Assembly (NCBI GenBank): GCA_963827435.1
Contig: CAWHAU010000013.1
Span: forward strand, 295,576-359,575
Direction: 5' to 3'
Source of the DNA: Nocardioides_B sp963827435
Lineage (GTDB): Bacteria > Actinomycetota > Actinomycetes > Propionibacteriales > Nocardioidaceae
Length of the DNA stretch: 64,000 nucleotides
This document shows, one piece after another, positions 54,258 through 62,437 of this stretch (its first letter is position 1; each line of letters starts with the position of its first letter). The translations under genes and the position numbers were made by a program. Under the pieces are notes generated by a model. The model ran no database searches, had not been told where the DNA came from, and was given only the letters and a program-made list of their open reading frames with translations.

Positions 54258-55130
54258 TTGACCCTCTCGGACACGGACGTCCCCGCCTGGTGGCAGCGGC
54301 TCGGGCTGCCCGGGCTGTTCGACGTGCACGTGCACTTCCTGCCGCCCCCGGTGATGGCCAAGGTGCGCGCGCAGTTCGACTCCGCCGGTCCGCTGATCGG
54401 CCGGCCGTGGCCGCTGGAGTACCGCGGCGGCGACGCCGAGCGGGTGGCCCACCTGCGCGCGCTCGGGGTGCGGCGCTTCCCGTCCCTGCCCTACGCCCAC
54501 CGGCCCGGCATCGCGGGCTACCTCAACGAGTGGGCCGCCGCGCTGGCCGCCGAGGTGCCCGAGTGCCTGTCGTCGGCGACGTTCTTCCCCGAGGACGGCG
54601 TCGGCGAGTACGTCGCAGCACGCGTCGAGGCGGGCACGGAGATCTTCAAGGTGCACGTCCAGGTCGGTGACTTCGACCTGAACGACCCGCTGCTCGACGA
54701 CGCCTGGGGCCTGCTGGCCGAGGCGGGCACCCCGGTCGTCGTACACGCGAGCGGGGGACCGGTCGGCAACGACCACACCGGTCCCGGCCCGATGCGCAAG
54801 CTGATGGAGCGGCACCCGCGCCTGACCGCGGTGATCGCGCACATGGGGGCGCCGGAGTACACCGGCTTCGTCGAGATCGCCGCGGACTTCGAGCGGGTGC
54901 ACCTCGACACGACGATGGCGTTCACCGACTTCTTCGAGGAGATGGCGCCGTTCCCGGCCGCCCTGCGTCCGCGGCTGCTCGACCTGCAGGACCGAGTGCT
55001 GCTGGGCTCGGACTTCCCGAACATCCCGTATCCCTACGCCCACCAGCTCGAGGCCCTCGAGCGGCTCGACCTCGGGGACGCCTGGCTGCGGGCCGTCTGC
55101 TGGGAGAACGGCCACCGCCTGCTGGGTTGA
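54258..55130 (+). CDS. Amidohydrolase-family protein
   Basis: A 290-residue TIM-barrel amidohydrolase (amidohydrolase-2 type). The metal-binding HxH is in LFDVHVHFLPPP (near residue 24), FKVHVQVGDFDLNDPLL in the middle, VVVHASGGPVGNDHTGPGPM (His, near 158), TAVIAHMGAPEYTGF (His, near 193) and a late Asp in VLLGSDFPNIPYPY (near 253). Family members include decarboxylases and hydrolases of small aromatic or carboxylic compounds, so the substrate is unknown. TTG 54258 is the start; it follows the SmpB stop by 9 nt, so expression with smpB is likely. Confidence 0.82.
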   Translation: MTLSDTDVPAWWQRLGLPGLFDVHVHFLPPPVMAKVRAQFDSAGPLIGRPWPLEYRGGDAERVAHLRALGVRRFPSLPYAHRPGIAGYLNEWAAALAAEVPECLSSATFFPEDGVGEYVAARVEAGTEIFKVHVQVGDFDLNDPLLDDAWGLLAEAGTPVVVHASGGPVGNDHTGPGPMRKLMERHPRLTAVIAHMGAPEYTGFVEIAADFERVHLDTTMAFTDFFEEMAPFPAALRPRLLDLQDRVLLGSDFPNIPYPYAHQLEALERLDLGDAWLRAVCWENGHRLLG

Positions 55131-55157
55131 GCCCGACCGTCGCGTCAGACTGGGCTC

Positions 55158-56061
55158 GTGGGTCCGGACCTGCGACGCCGTCACTTCCTCCTCCTCGGAG
55201 TCGGCACGCTCGTCGCCGGCTGCTCGGAGGGGGCGGCGCGACCGTCGTCGACTCCCGAGCCACCTGTTCAGCCGACCTGGGCAGCCGACCGCGCCGGCGC
55301 CCACGGTGTCCGGCTCTCCGTCGCCCTCGGTGACCCCGCTCCCCGGCGTCACGAGCTGGCACGCCGATCCCCAGGACGTCGAGCCGGCCGCCAAGCGCAC
55401 GGCCGTCCGCGTGGTCGAGCAGCGCGGCAACACCCGCGGCTCCGCCCTCCAGGTCATCGACGCGCAGTACGGCGGCATCCTCCGGTCGTCCGCCTCCGTG
55501 CTCGTGGTCTGCCGGAGCTGGACCCGCGCACCCTCCGGCGACGTGCGACCCGGGGGCGCGACGTACGACGTCCGGCTGGTCGGCTCCGGCGGCGACTGGC
55601 GGGTGGTCGCCGTGCACCCGTCGAGACCCGGCCCGCCCGCGCGCCGCCTCTCCGGTGCCGCCCGACGGGTGCTGCGCCACCCTCGGATCGACCTCCCGCC
55701 GGCCTCGCGCGCCGACGTGCTGTCCGGCCAGGTGCACGACAGCGTGCTGACCGCGATGCTCACGCTCGCGCACCGGTTCACGATCGGCGTCAGCGTCGTG
55801 CGGAGCGGGCACCCGCTCCACGTCTTCGGGACCTCACGGCTCAGTGACCACCCGCAGGGGCGAGCCTTCGACACGTGGCGGGTCGACGGCCACCCCGTCG
55901 TGGACGCCCGGACGCCGCGTCGGCTGGTGACCGGCTACATGGAGGCCGCGGCCGCCGCCGGGTCCTACAACGTCGGCGGACCGTACCTCCTCGGGTCGGC
56001 GCCGCAGTTCTTCAGCGACGCAACGCACCACGACCACGTGCACGCGGGGTTCTCCTCGTGA
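55158..56061 (+). CDS. Tat-type lipoprotein of unknown function (frame broken)
   Basis: About 300 residues. The N-terminus LRRRHFLLLGVGTLVAGCSE has a twin-arginine motif, hydrophobic core and lipobox ending in Cys22. The frame changes in the Pro/Thr/Ser linker around 55276-55281, equivalent to one extra C or G in ACCTGGGCAG; the correct reading continues PTVSGSPSPSVTPLPGVTSW. The mature domain includes LSDHPQGRAFDTWRVDG, RLVTGYMEAAAAAGSYNVGG and FFSDATHHDHVHAGFSS. The C-terminal half looks like a small peptidoglycan-binding or hydrolase fold with conserved His residues. GTG 55158. It lies just upstream of ssrA. Confidence 0.7.
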
Positions 56062-56106
56062 GCCGGGCCGCGGGAATAGCACGTGCGGCCGGTCGGTTGC
56101 GACAGG

Positions 56107-56112
56107 TACAGT
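56107..56112 (+). promoter_or_regulatory. -10-like TACAGT upstream of ssrA
   Basis: TACAGT lies 26 nt before the mature tmRNA 5' end. A short transcribed leader would be removed by RNase P. No -35 is assigned. Confidence 0.35.
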
Positions 56113-56137
56113 GGTGGCACTGTTTGAAAACTCAAGA

Positions 56138-56505
56138 GGGGCTGATCGGTTTCGACTTGGGACGTTAGTTCCAGGGGAAGCGGGTCGAGGATCCAAGGTC
56201 ATCTCGTAAACGATCCTTGGAAACCAATAACTGCCGACTCAAAGCGCAGTTCGTTCGCCCTCGCCGCCTGACGGCGGGGCAACGGGTCAGACTAGAGGCG
56301 CCTCCGCTCTAGATCCTGGCCTCATCTAGGAGGCTTGCTGCACAGTCCGGGCCACGAGGACTGTGCGGGACTTTTCTGTGGCTGAGCCTGTCGGCGACGT
56401 GTCAGTGGGAGCGCCGGGGCTGAGAAGACGACAGCACTGACTGCACCCGGAGAAGCCCTGGTTCGACGCCGAAGGACGCGGGTTCGATTCCCGCCAGCTC
56501 CACCA
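56138..56505 (+). ncRNA. ssrA: Transfer-messenger RNA (tmRNA)
   Basis: tmRNA acts with SmpB: it enters stalled ribosomes as alanyl-tRNA, then serves as a template for a degradation tag. The 5' end GGGGCTGATCGGTTTCGAC pairs with the 3' end CCAGCTCCACCA: the 7-bp acceptor stem is G-C, G-C, G-U, G-C, C-G, U-A, G-C. GGTTCGATTCC is the T arm and CCA is encoded. The resume codon is GCC 56233-56235 and the tag frame ends at TGA 56269-56271, giving the peptide ADSKRSSFALAA (family ending ALAA). About 368 nt, typical length. smpB lies 1.9 kb upstream. Confidence 0.95.
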
Positions 56506-56553
56506 ACCAAGGGGTCTTCGCAGAAACAGCGAGGATTCTTCGCAGAATAAGCC
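56501..56553 (+). repeat. Repeat R0 at the tmRNA 3' end
   Basis: CACCAACCAA followed by GGGGTCTTCGC and TTCGCAGAATAA. Related blocks recur at 58541-58680 (R1) and 60250-60400 (R2), each with an ACCAACCAA stretch and TTCGC(A)GAA elements. Behind ssrA this suggests an integration attachment site or a repeated 3' flank. Confidence 0.5.
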
Positions 56554-56589
56554 GGACCGGCGGGGACGCCGGGCTCCAGCCCTCTTGAA

Positions 56590-56623
56590 CCAGAGCCTCC
56601 CCGGCAAGCCGGGGAGGCTCTGG
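56590..56623 (+). terminator. Terminator hairpin after ssrA
   Basis: Perfect 15-bp stem (56590-56604 pairs with 56609-56623) with a CAAG loop; the T-run is absent. It terminates ssrA and is preceded by CCCTCTTGAA, which recurs before the hairpin at 60419. Confidence 0.75.
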
Positions 56624-56746
56624 TGTCTCTGCTTGAGCTTGAGCTTGGTTCGCTCCTGAACGAGTGGCAATGCGGAGCGCCGTTTGATCACACAAGGAAC
56701 TGAGCCGCACTCAACTTGGCAGGAGTCCGACCCGGCCGGCCGGTGA

Positions 56747-57784
56747 GTGCGGGACACTCCCCGAGTGAGTGGTAGCGGGGTGGTCGCGCTTGTCGTCGTC
56801 GTGGTGCTCGCTGTCGTCTTCGATCTGACCAATGGGTTTCATGACTCGTCGAACTCGATAGCTGCGCCGGTGGCCACGCGGGCGATGCGACCTGGTGCCG
56901 CGGTGACCCTGGCGGCGGTGTTCACGATCCTGGGGCCGATCCTGGCGGGCACTGCGGTTGCCGACACGGTCGGTGGTCTCATCAGCGTCGGGACGGCCCA
57001 CACGTTGTGGATCCTGTTCGCCGCACTCCTCGCTGCCGTGGCATGGAACCTGGCCACGTGGTGGTGGGGGTTGCCGTCGTCGTCCTCGCACGCGCTCGTC
57101 GGGGGGCTCGTGGGGGCGGGAGTCATGGTCGGTGGTCTCGGCGCCGTTCGCTGGGGAGGGTTGGACGGGTGGCGTCCGGTCGGGGTAGCCGGAGTCTTGG
57201 TCGCACTCGCCATCTCCCCGGCTCTGGGAGGGCTCGCCGGGTGGTTGGGTGAGTTCTTGGCCGAACGGTCGCTACGGCGCGCCCGACGAGGTGTGACCCG
57301 CCCGATCCTGAGAGGTGAGTGGGTGACCTCCTCGGCCCTCGCCTTCGCTCACGGGACGAACGACGCCCAGAAGACGATGGGCCTGATCACCTTGGCACTC
57401 GTGGCCACGGGCTCGATTTCCTCGTTTGTGGTGCCGCTGTGGGTGAAGTTGACCTGCGCGATCGCCCTCACCGTCGGGACGGCACTGGGTGGATGGCGGA
57501 TCGTGCGGACACTCGGTCGCGGCATCTACCGGATCCGGCCGCTGGACGGGCTCATGAGCCAGGCCTCGAGTGCGTTAGTCATCGGAGGCTCCGCGGCTCT
57601 GGGCGCGCCCGTGAGCACCACGCACGTCGTTGCTTCCTCAGTCGTGGGAGTGGGCGCGGAGCGTCGGTGGCGGCACGTGCGCTGGCCGGTGGTCCGCGAG
57701 ATCGGACTCGCCTGGGTAGTGACCCTGCCGAGCTGTGCAGTCATGGGCGCCACGGTGGCCCTGCTGGAGAAGGTGGTCGTATGA
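56747..57784 (+). CDS. PiT-family inorganic phosphate transporter
   Basis: A 345-residue membrane protein of the PiT (PitA/PNaS-type) phosphate symporter family. The two family signatures are present: VFDLTNGFHDSSNSIAAPVA with TRAM near residue 26, and LAFAHGTNDAQKTMGLITLA near residue 200. About ten hydrophobic segments; the start LVVVVVLAVVFDLTNGFHD is typical. The GTG at 56747 is taken, but GTG 56765, 6 codons in, is also in frame and shorter; neither has a good ribosome site. The next gene overlaps by ATGA: PiT with a DUF47/PhoU-like protein is a standard pair. Confidence 0.85.
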   Translation: MRDTPRVSGSGVVALVVVVVLAVVFDLTNGFHDSSNSIAAPVATRAMRPGAAVTLAAVFTILGPILAGTAVADTVGGLISVGTAHTLWILFAALLAAVAWNLATWWWGLPSSSSHALVGGLVGAGVMVGGLGAVRWGGLDGWRPVGVAGVLVALAISPALGGLAGWLGEFLAERSLRRARRGVTRPILRGEWVTSSALAFAHGTNDAQKTMGLITLALVATGSISSFVVPLWVKLTCAIALTVGTALGGWRIVRTLGRGIYRIRPLDGLMSQASSALVIGGSAALGAPVSTTHVVASSVVGVGAERRWRHVRWPVVREIGLAWVVTLPSCAVMGATVALLEKVVV

Positions 57785-58389
57785 CGAAGCACTGGTTCCT
57801 ACCGCAAACCCCCGACGTGATGAAGACACTGATGGCGCAGGCAGACGTCACAGTGGCAGGGGCGATCGCCTTCGCCTCCTGGGCCGGTGGAGACCACTCT
57901 CAGGAGGCGCAGGTCAGGGCATGTGAACACCAGGCCGACGAGATCCGGCGGCAACTGAGCCTTCAGCTCCGCGACGCATTCAGCACCCCGGTCGACCAGG
58001 AGGACCTGTTCACGCTGTCCGAGCGACTCGACGCAGTGCTGAACGGCCTCAAGAACGTCGTACGCGAGGCCGACGGCTACGCGCTCAAGCCAGACACTGC
58101 GATCGCCGCGATGGCGAACGAGATCGCGACCGGCGTGCAGCACCTGCATACGGCGATTGACAACCTGGCCGCGGAAGGGGACGCGGCGACGCGCGAGGCT
58201 GATGCCGCGGTGTCCGCCGAGCGACGGATGGAGAAAATCTACCGCGAGGCGATGCGCGGCCTCCTCGCCGTGGACGATCTTCGCGAGGCGATGACCCGGG
58301 GCGAGTTCTACCGTCGGACGCTCGAGGTCGGAGAACGCCTGACACGCGTGGCGGACCGCGTCTGGTACGCCGTGGTGAAGGAGGCCTAG
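57781..58389 (+). CDS. DUF47/PhoU-like phosphate-transport regulator
   Basis: A 202-residue helical protein of the DUF47 (TIGR00153) family. HWFLPQTPDVMKTLMAQADV begins it, and the central EHQADEIRRQLSLQLRDAFS with TPVDQEDLFTLSERLDAVLN shows the family motif. Such proteins resemble PhoU with metal-binding bundles and are thought to gate PiT transporters. The ATG overlaps the PiT stop. The pair lies between repeats R0 and R1, as if on an inserted segment. Confidence 0.85.
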   Translation: MTKHWFLPQTPDVMKTLMAQADVTVAGAIAFASWAGGDHSQEAQVRACEHQADEIRRQLSLQLRDAFSTPVDQEDLFTLSERLDAVLNGLKNVVREADGYALKPDTAIAAMANEIATGVQHLHTAIDNLAAEGDAATREADAAVSAERRMEKIYREAMRGLLAVDDLREAMTRGEFYRRTLEVGERLTRVADRVWYAVVKEA

Positions 58390-58540
58390 GTGTGATGTCC
58401 AGGGACGTTGTTTCGTGAGACGGTCCTGAGTTGCTGGAAGGCGAAGGCCTCCGGATGTGAAGTGGAGCTGTCTAGTTCAACCGCTTCACGCACCAGGAGG
58501 CCGGAGCGGGCGAGGCTATGGGTGCTGGATTTCCGTGGTC

Positions 58541-58680
58541 ATGGGTGCAAACCCCCGAACGGCTTCGCAGAAGAGGGCGAGTGATCTGGGGTTTGCCGTT
58601 CAACGAACACCCCACCAACCAACCAACCAAGGGGTGTTCGCGAAAGTACGAGCACCCAGTTCGCGAAAGCGGACCTGATT
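58541..58680 (+). repeat. Repeat R1 with palindrome
   Basis: Begins ATGGGTGCAA, then TTCGCAGA, AGGGC and GTTTGC at the same offsets as in R2 (60250-60400). It includes a perfect 10-bp palindrome CGAACACCCC (58604-58613)/GGGGTGTTCG (58631-58640) around a loop of ACCAACC units, then two TTCGCGAA elements. Divergent from R2 by point differences and one indel. Confidence 0.65.
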
Positions 58681-58784
58681 GCGGCTCCTCTGTCTCCGGC
58701 TGGACAGGACTCCTCCGTATCGGGTGCAGAGAGGCACCACCACCGTTCCCTGCGCAACGCTCAACCTTGGTGGCTGTGCCGGTG

Positions 58785-59290
58785 CTAGACCTGCGGGTCG
58801 AGCCATGCGGTGCGTCCGACTGCCAGGACGTGCGCGCGGAAGAGTTCGGCCGATGGCAGTAGCCGCCGGCTCTCCGACCACGCCACACCGACGTCCCGGT
58901 GCGCAGCGTCATCCGTCAGACTGATCAGACCTACTTTCCGTGACTCCCTGACCTGGACCCTCGCCACTCGGCCGGTACGACGGCGACACCCAGACCGGCT
59001 GCGACGAATCCCTGGACCACCGGCAGGTCATGACCCTCGAACGCGACTCGGGGTGCGAACCCGGCCGCGGCGCACAGGGACTCGGTCAGCGTTCGCAGCT
59101 CCCAGTCCGGTCGAAGCATCACGAAGTCCTGCTCCTTGACCTCGGCCAGGGAGACGTTCTCCCGGCCGAACAGCGGATGCTCCGGGGGACCGCGAGGCTC
59201 CCGTTGTCCAGGAACTTCAGCCCGCCGTACCAGACGCCGATCGGCGCGTCACGGAGCGCCTCGAACCCTCGCCCGTTGCCTGACTGGCGC
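58785..59290 (-). pseudogene. Decayed LysR-family regulator
   Basis: Remnant of the effector-binding domain of a LysR regulator. A stretch about 59122-58931 reads MLRPDWELRTLTESLCAAAG and FVAAGLGVAVVPAEWRG; upstream to about 59180 it continues EHPLFGRENVSLAEVKEQDF. Past the frame break, 58967-58785 reads LISLTDDAAHRDVGVAWSES, then RRLLPSAELFRAHVLAV, the LysR C-terminal region. The break between the last two pieces needs one base less, the opposite sign to the other frame breaks in this window. A further break is possible near 59205. No N-terminal HTH domain is present. It appears to be a dead gene in an accessory stretch. Confidence 0.7.
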
Positions 59291-59446
59291 TACCACACCC
59301 GGCTCACGGCATTCCACGGTAGCGCGGTCTGGACCAGGCGACGTCGGACCAAACCGGGGGCCTGCGGCAGCCGAACCGCGACCATGAGCAAGCCGGGACG
59401 GCCGGCCGGTCGTCCCTTCGGGAGAGCCCAGTACAAGGAGAAGCAG

Positions 59447-60085
59447 ATGTCCTATCGCACCACGCGATCTCTCGCCGCCCTCGCCGTGACCGCCGTCGCG
59501 GCGGGGTCCACCCTGGCCGGGGGGCCCGCCCAGGCCTCGTCGCTCGACGACCGCAGCCTGGCCACCGTGCTGGCCGCGGATGGCAACCACCTGGACCGGA
59601 ACTGGGACGACTTCGACATCCTCGACAAGGCCGTGCACGCGGTCCTCGCCGCCGATCCCGGCAGCCCGGTGGCGGTCCTCGCCGACGGGGACACGCGGCT
59701 GACCGCGTTCCTGCCGACCGACCGTGCGTTCCGGCGGCTCGTTTTCACGCTGACGGGCAAGCGGCCGGCGACCGAGCGCGCCACGCTGCGCGCGGTCACC
59801 TCTGTCGCCGACGCACCCACGCTGGAGAAGATCCTGCTCTACCACGTGGTGCCCGGCCAGCCGATCACCTACCGCCAGGCTCGCATGGCTGACGACGCCC
59901 GTCTCGGCACCGCGCTCAGGCCGAAGATCCGGGTGAACGTCATCCGCCACCGGGTGGTCAAGCTCCAGGACCGCGACTTCGACAATGCCAACGCGCGGGT
60001 GCTGCGCTCGCTGAAGGACATCAACCGGGGCAACAAGCAGATCGCGCACGGCATCAACCAAGTGTTGCGCCCGATCGACCTGTGA
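59447..60085 (+). CDS. Secreted fasciclin-domain protein
   Basis: A 212-residue protein with a signal peptide (SLAALAVTAVAAGSTLAGGP, residues about 8-27) and one FAS1 domain: RLTAFLPTDRAFRRLVFTLT near residue 85, LEKILLYHVVPGQPITYRQA near residue 126, and HGINQVLRPIDL at the end, the classical fasciclin close. FAS1 domains mediate adhesion or protein binding outside the cell. AAGGAG lies 8 nt before ATG 59447. It lies between R1 and R2 and is isolated. Confidence 0.88.
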   Translation: MSYRTTRSLAALAVTAVAAGSTLAGGPAQASSLDDRSLATVLAADGNHLDRNWDDFDILDKAVHAVLAADPGSPVAVLADGDTRLTAFLPTDRAFRRLVFTLTGKRPATERATLRAVTSVADAPTLEKILLYHVVPGQPITYRQARMADDARLGTALRPKIRVNVIRHRVVKLQDRDFDNANARVLRSLKDINRGNKQIAHGINQVLRPIDL

Positions 60086-60249
60086 GTCGTCGCACCCAGG
60101 GCGGGGCGGGTCGCCCAGCAGCGTGACCACCCGTCCCGCACCTGTCGTGCGGGTCAGACGCGGGCGTGGGCCCGATCCACGACGCGGCCGTGCCGCAGTG
60201 AGCTGGTTGAGTGATCGGGCGCTGGCATCGGGTGCAGATTCTGCACCCG

Positions 60250-60400
60250 ATGGGTGCAAGCACCTGGTCCTGTTCGCAGATCAGGGCCGCTGACTCGGCG
60301 TTTGCGATCTACGAACACCCCACCAACCAACCAACCAAGGGTGTGTTCGCGAAATTGCGAGCACCCGGTTCGCGAATAAAAGGTCTCCTCAGGCCTGATC
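60250..60400 (+). repeat. Repeat R2
   Basis: Homologous to R1 with matching offsets from ATGGGTGCAA (60250-60259) through TTCGCAGA, GTTTGC and CGAACACCCC (60312-60321), the ACCAACC block, and TTCGCGAA elements, ending TTCGCGAATAA, close to the end of R0. Confidence 0.65.
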
Positions 60401-60418
60401 GCGGACTCCCTCTTGAAA

Positions 60419-60452
60419 CAGAACCGCACCGACGGAAGCCGGTGCGGTTCTG
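60419..60452 (+). terminator. Hairpin after R2
   Basis: Perfect 13-bp stem CAGAACCGCACCG (60419-60431) with CGGTGCGGTTCTG (60440-60452). It is preceded by CTCCCTCTTGAAA, matching the lead-in of the ssrA terminator; so the tmRNA terminator itself seems duplicated here. Confidence 0.65.
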
Positions 60453-61165
60453 TGGCGTCTGGACCCATGCCGCCGCGGGGACAAGACGGCGTTGGCTCAA
60501 GTCCCGCTAGCTCCGGCCGGTGATTACAGTCCACCCGGATCCCGGCACATGCGGTTGCTGATGATCCACTGACAAGCGATCAGTCCTAGATCTCGCGAGG
60601 GGCGAAGAACTCGGACATCTCGGGGCCAGCGCTTGCGCGGCTGCCGCGACGTCCGCGTTCAGCACCGCCGCGCCAGAGCCTGTTGAGCATGGTCGACAGA
60701 TAGCCGAGCACTTTGGAGCAGCTCGGCCGCGTCAACCTCGGTTACGCGTTCTGGCTTCAATGGGCCTCGGCCGTCAAAGTCAACGTAGATCGCGGACAGT
60801 TTCTGCGTCCCGATGCATTTGGCGTCCGGTCCCAACCGGACCAGCAACCGCACCCATGCGATCGACGGCGCGCTCGGAGTCACGCTCAAGAAGCTCGGGT
60901 TCGAGCTTGGCGGGCTGACCCAGCATCCTGGAGCGACAGTCTGCACATCCGAGCCGGTTTCCCGCAGGCCCGTAAGGCCTGGAAGTAGCCATTCCCGCAG
61001 ACCCGGGCCCACACGAGTGCCGCGTCCTTCATGGCGGTAGGCGGCGAAAAGACACGCCTTGTCCGTCCAGGGCGGACACATTGGGTGGATGCCTCTTTCT
61101 CATGTCCACGTGTTCGGTGGTCCACGCGGGGCGTTCCGAGACGTCGAACGTGCCATGATCGGCGG
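60453..61165. other. Long non-coding stretch behind R2
   Basis: About 710 bases without a supported gene. At 60494-60514 a 21-nt segment matches the tmRNA 3' end at 17 of 21 positions, a possible decayed copy. A minus-strand open frame at 60659-61081 has no recognised domain. The rest is not structured in any way I can see. Confidence 0.5.
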
Positions 61166-61861
61166 GTGAACGACGCCGCGCAGCGTCCCCGAGCCAGCGA
61201 TGGACCCACCCGGGTGGCCGTTGTCGACAATGAGGAGCTCTTCCGTCGAGGGTTGACGATGCTGCTCACCCTCGAGGACGGCATCGAGGTGGTGGGGGAG
61301 GCCGGCGACGGTATCGCCGCGACCGAGCTGGCCGCGGCCACCGCACCCGATGTCATCCTGATGGACGTCCGGATGCCGAAGCGGTCGGGCATCGAGGCGT
61401 GCGTGACCATCAAGGAGGTCGCGCCGACCGCCCGGATCATCATGCTCACGGTCAGCGACGAGGAGGCCGACCTCTACGACGCGGTCAAGAACGGCGCGGC
61501 CGGCTACCTGCTCAAGGACTCCTCCATCGACGAGGTCGCCCAGGCGATCCGCGTGGTGGCGGACGGCCAGTCGCTGATCAGTCCCTCGATGGCGATCAAG
61601 CTGCTCGACGAGTTCAAGCAGCTGTCCCGCACTGACCGGGACCGGGTATCGACCCCACCGGTGACCGCGCGGGAACTCGAGGTGCTCAAGCTCGTCTCGG
61701 AGGGCCTGAACAACCGGCAGATCGGCACGCGGCTGTTCATCAGCGAGAACACCGTGAAGAACCACGTGCGCAACATCCTGGAGAAGCTCCAGCTGCACTC
61801 CCGCATGGACGCCGTGATGTACGCCGTGCGCGAGAAGCTCTTCGACGTCCCTGACCGCTAA
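61166..61861 (+). CDS. NarL/FixJ-type response regulator
   Basis: A 231-residue two-component regulator. Receiver domain: VAVVDNEELFRRGLTMLL, phosphoacceptor Asp67 in DVILMDVRMPKRSG, and K in GYLLKDSSIDEVAQAI near residue 116. The C-terminal LuxR helix-turn-helix is VTARELEVLKLVSEGLNNRQ followed by IGTRLFISENTVKNHVRNIL (near residue 170-205). GTG 61166 is chosen because the preceding CATGAT (61154-61159) fits a leaderless promoter. No histidine kinase gene is next to it, so it is an orphan regulator here. Confidence 0.92.
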   Translation: MNDAAQRPRASDGPTRVAVVDNEELFRRGLTMLLTLEDGIEVVGEAGDGIAATELAAATAPDVILMDVRMPKRSGIEACVTIKEVAPTARIIMLTVSDEEADLYDAVKNGAAGYLLKDSSIDEVAQAIRVVADGQSLISPSMAIKLLDEFKQLSRTDRDRVSTPPVTARELEVLKLVSEGLNNRQIGTRLFISENTVKNHVRNILEKLQLHSRMDAVMYAVREKLFDVPDR

Positions 61862-61922
61862 CCGCTCGACGTGGCACCGATGGTGGGCGGTCCACTCTGC
61901 CGGCGCTGTCCCGGAAGCCACG

Positions 61923-62216
61923 CTAACCGGCCTGCGGTCCTACGAGCCGTTGGCCACACTCGACCGAGTCGCATCGAGAGCGTCGTGTCTGGGCCAGGCA
62001 GTCGGCGAACGGGTCGACGTGACGGGGTGAGGGCAGATGGTTGGCTAACGTCCGAATGCGGCCCAGCAGCGGCAGCAGTAACGCGGTGGCCAGCAGCAGG
62101 GACGAAAACCCCACCGGGACGAGGCGAGCGCGGATGACTACGGCGGCGACCAGCACCAGACTCGCGGCGAGCAGCAGGATCCCGGGCACGACCAAGCCGG
62201 GCATCCCGTGCGACAT
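61923..62216 (-). CDS. Small membrane protein, uncertain
   Basis: A 97-residue open frame with two hydrophobic segments (LVVPGILLLAASLVLVAAVV and FSSLLLATALLLPLLG) separated by a positively charged loop (RARLVPVG). The C-terminal 35 residues look unconserved. ATG 62216 is chosen (MSHGMPGLV); ATG 62261 would add 15 residues. No family is recognised. The codon use is less typical than in neighbouring genes, so it may not be a true gene. Confidence 0.4.
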   Translation of the reverse strand: MSHGMPGLVVPGILLLAASLVLVAAVVIRARLVPVGFSSLLLATALLLPLLGRIRTLANHLPSPRHVDPFADCLAQTRRSRCDSVECGQRLVGPQAG

Positions 62217-62437
62217 GCGGCGGTCGATGAGTCGGCACACGTGTGCCGACAATCTGCCCATCGTCGGCTCGTTTCGCCACGAGATGGAAGCCCGGCGGCA
62301 GCACCCATCCGCTCCACGTGAGACGCCATAGCGGCCGTCGCGATGTGGGCTGCCGTCACCGTGCATACGGGATGGCGTCCTGCGCCACGTCCCAATCCAT
62401 GCTTCGTCATGCGCCTACCGATCCCTAGGTTGGGACG

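Noticed and set aside
51318..55874. 1518-residue antisense open frame through ftsX, M23, smpB and others
   Set aside because: It mirrors several secure sense genes and has repetitive low-complexity sequence without recognisable domains.
56322..56832. Reverse-strand open frames over the ssrA 3' end (product containing NRTRV)
   Set aside because: They are translations of the tmRNA 3' end and its flank, a known source of spurious proteins.
60659..61081. 140-residue minus-strand open frame behind R2
   Set aside because: No domain, signal peptide or start signal is visible, and it overlaps other frames with equally poor content.
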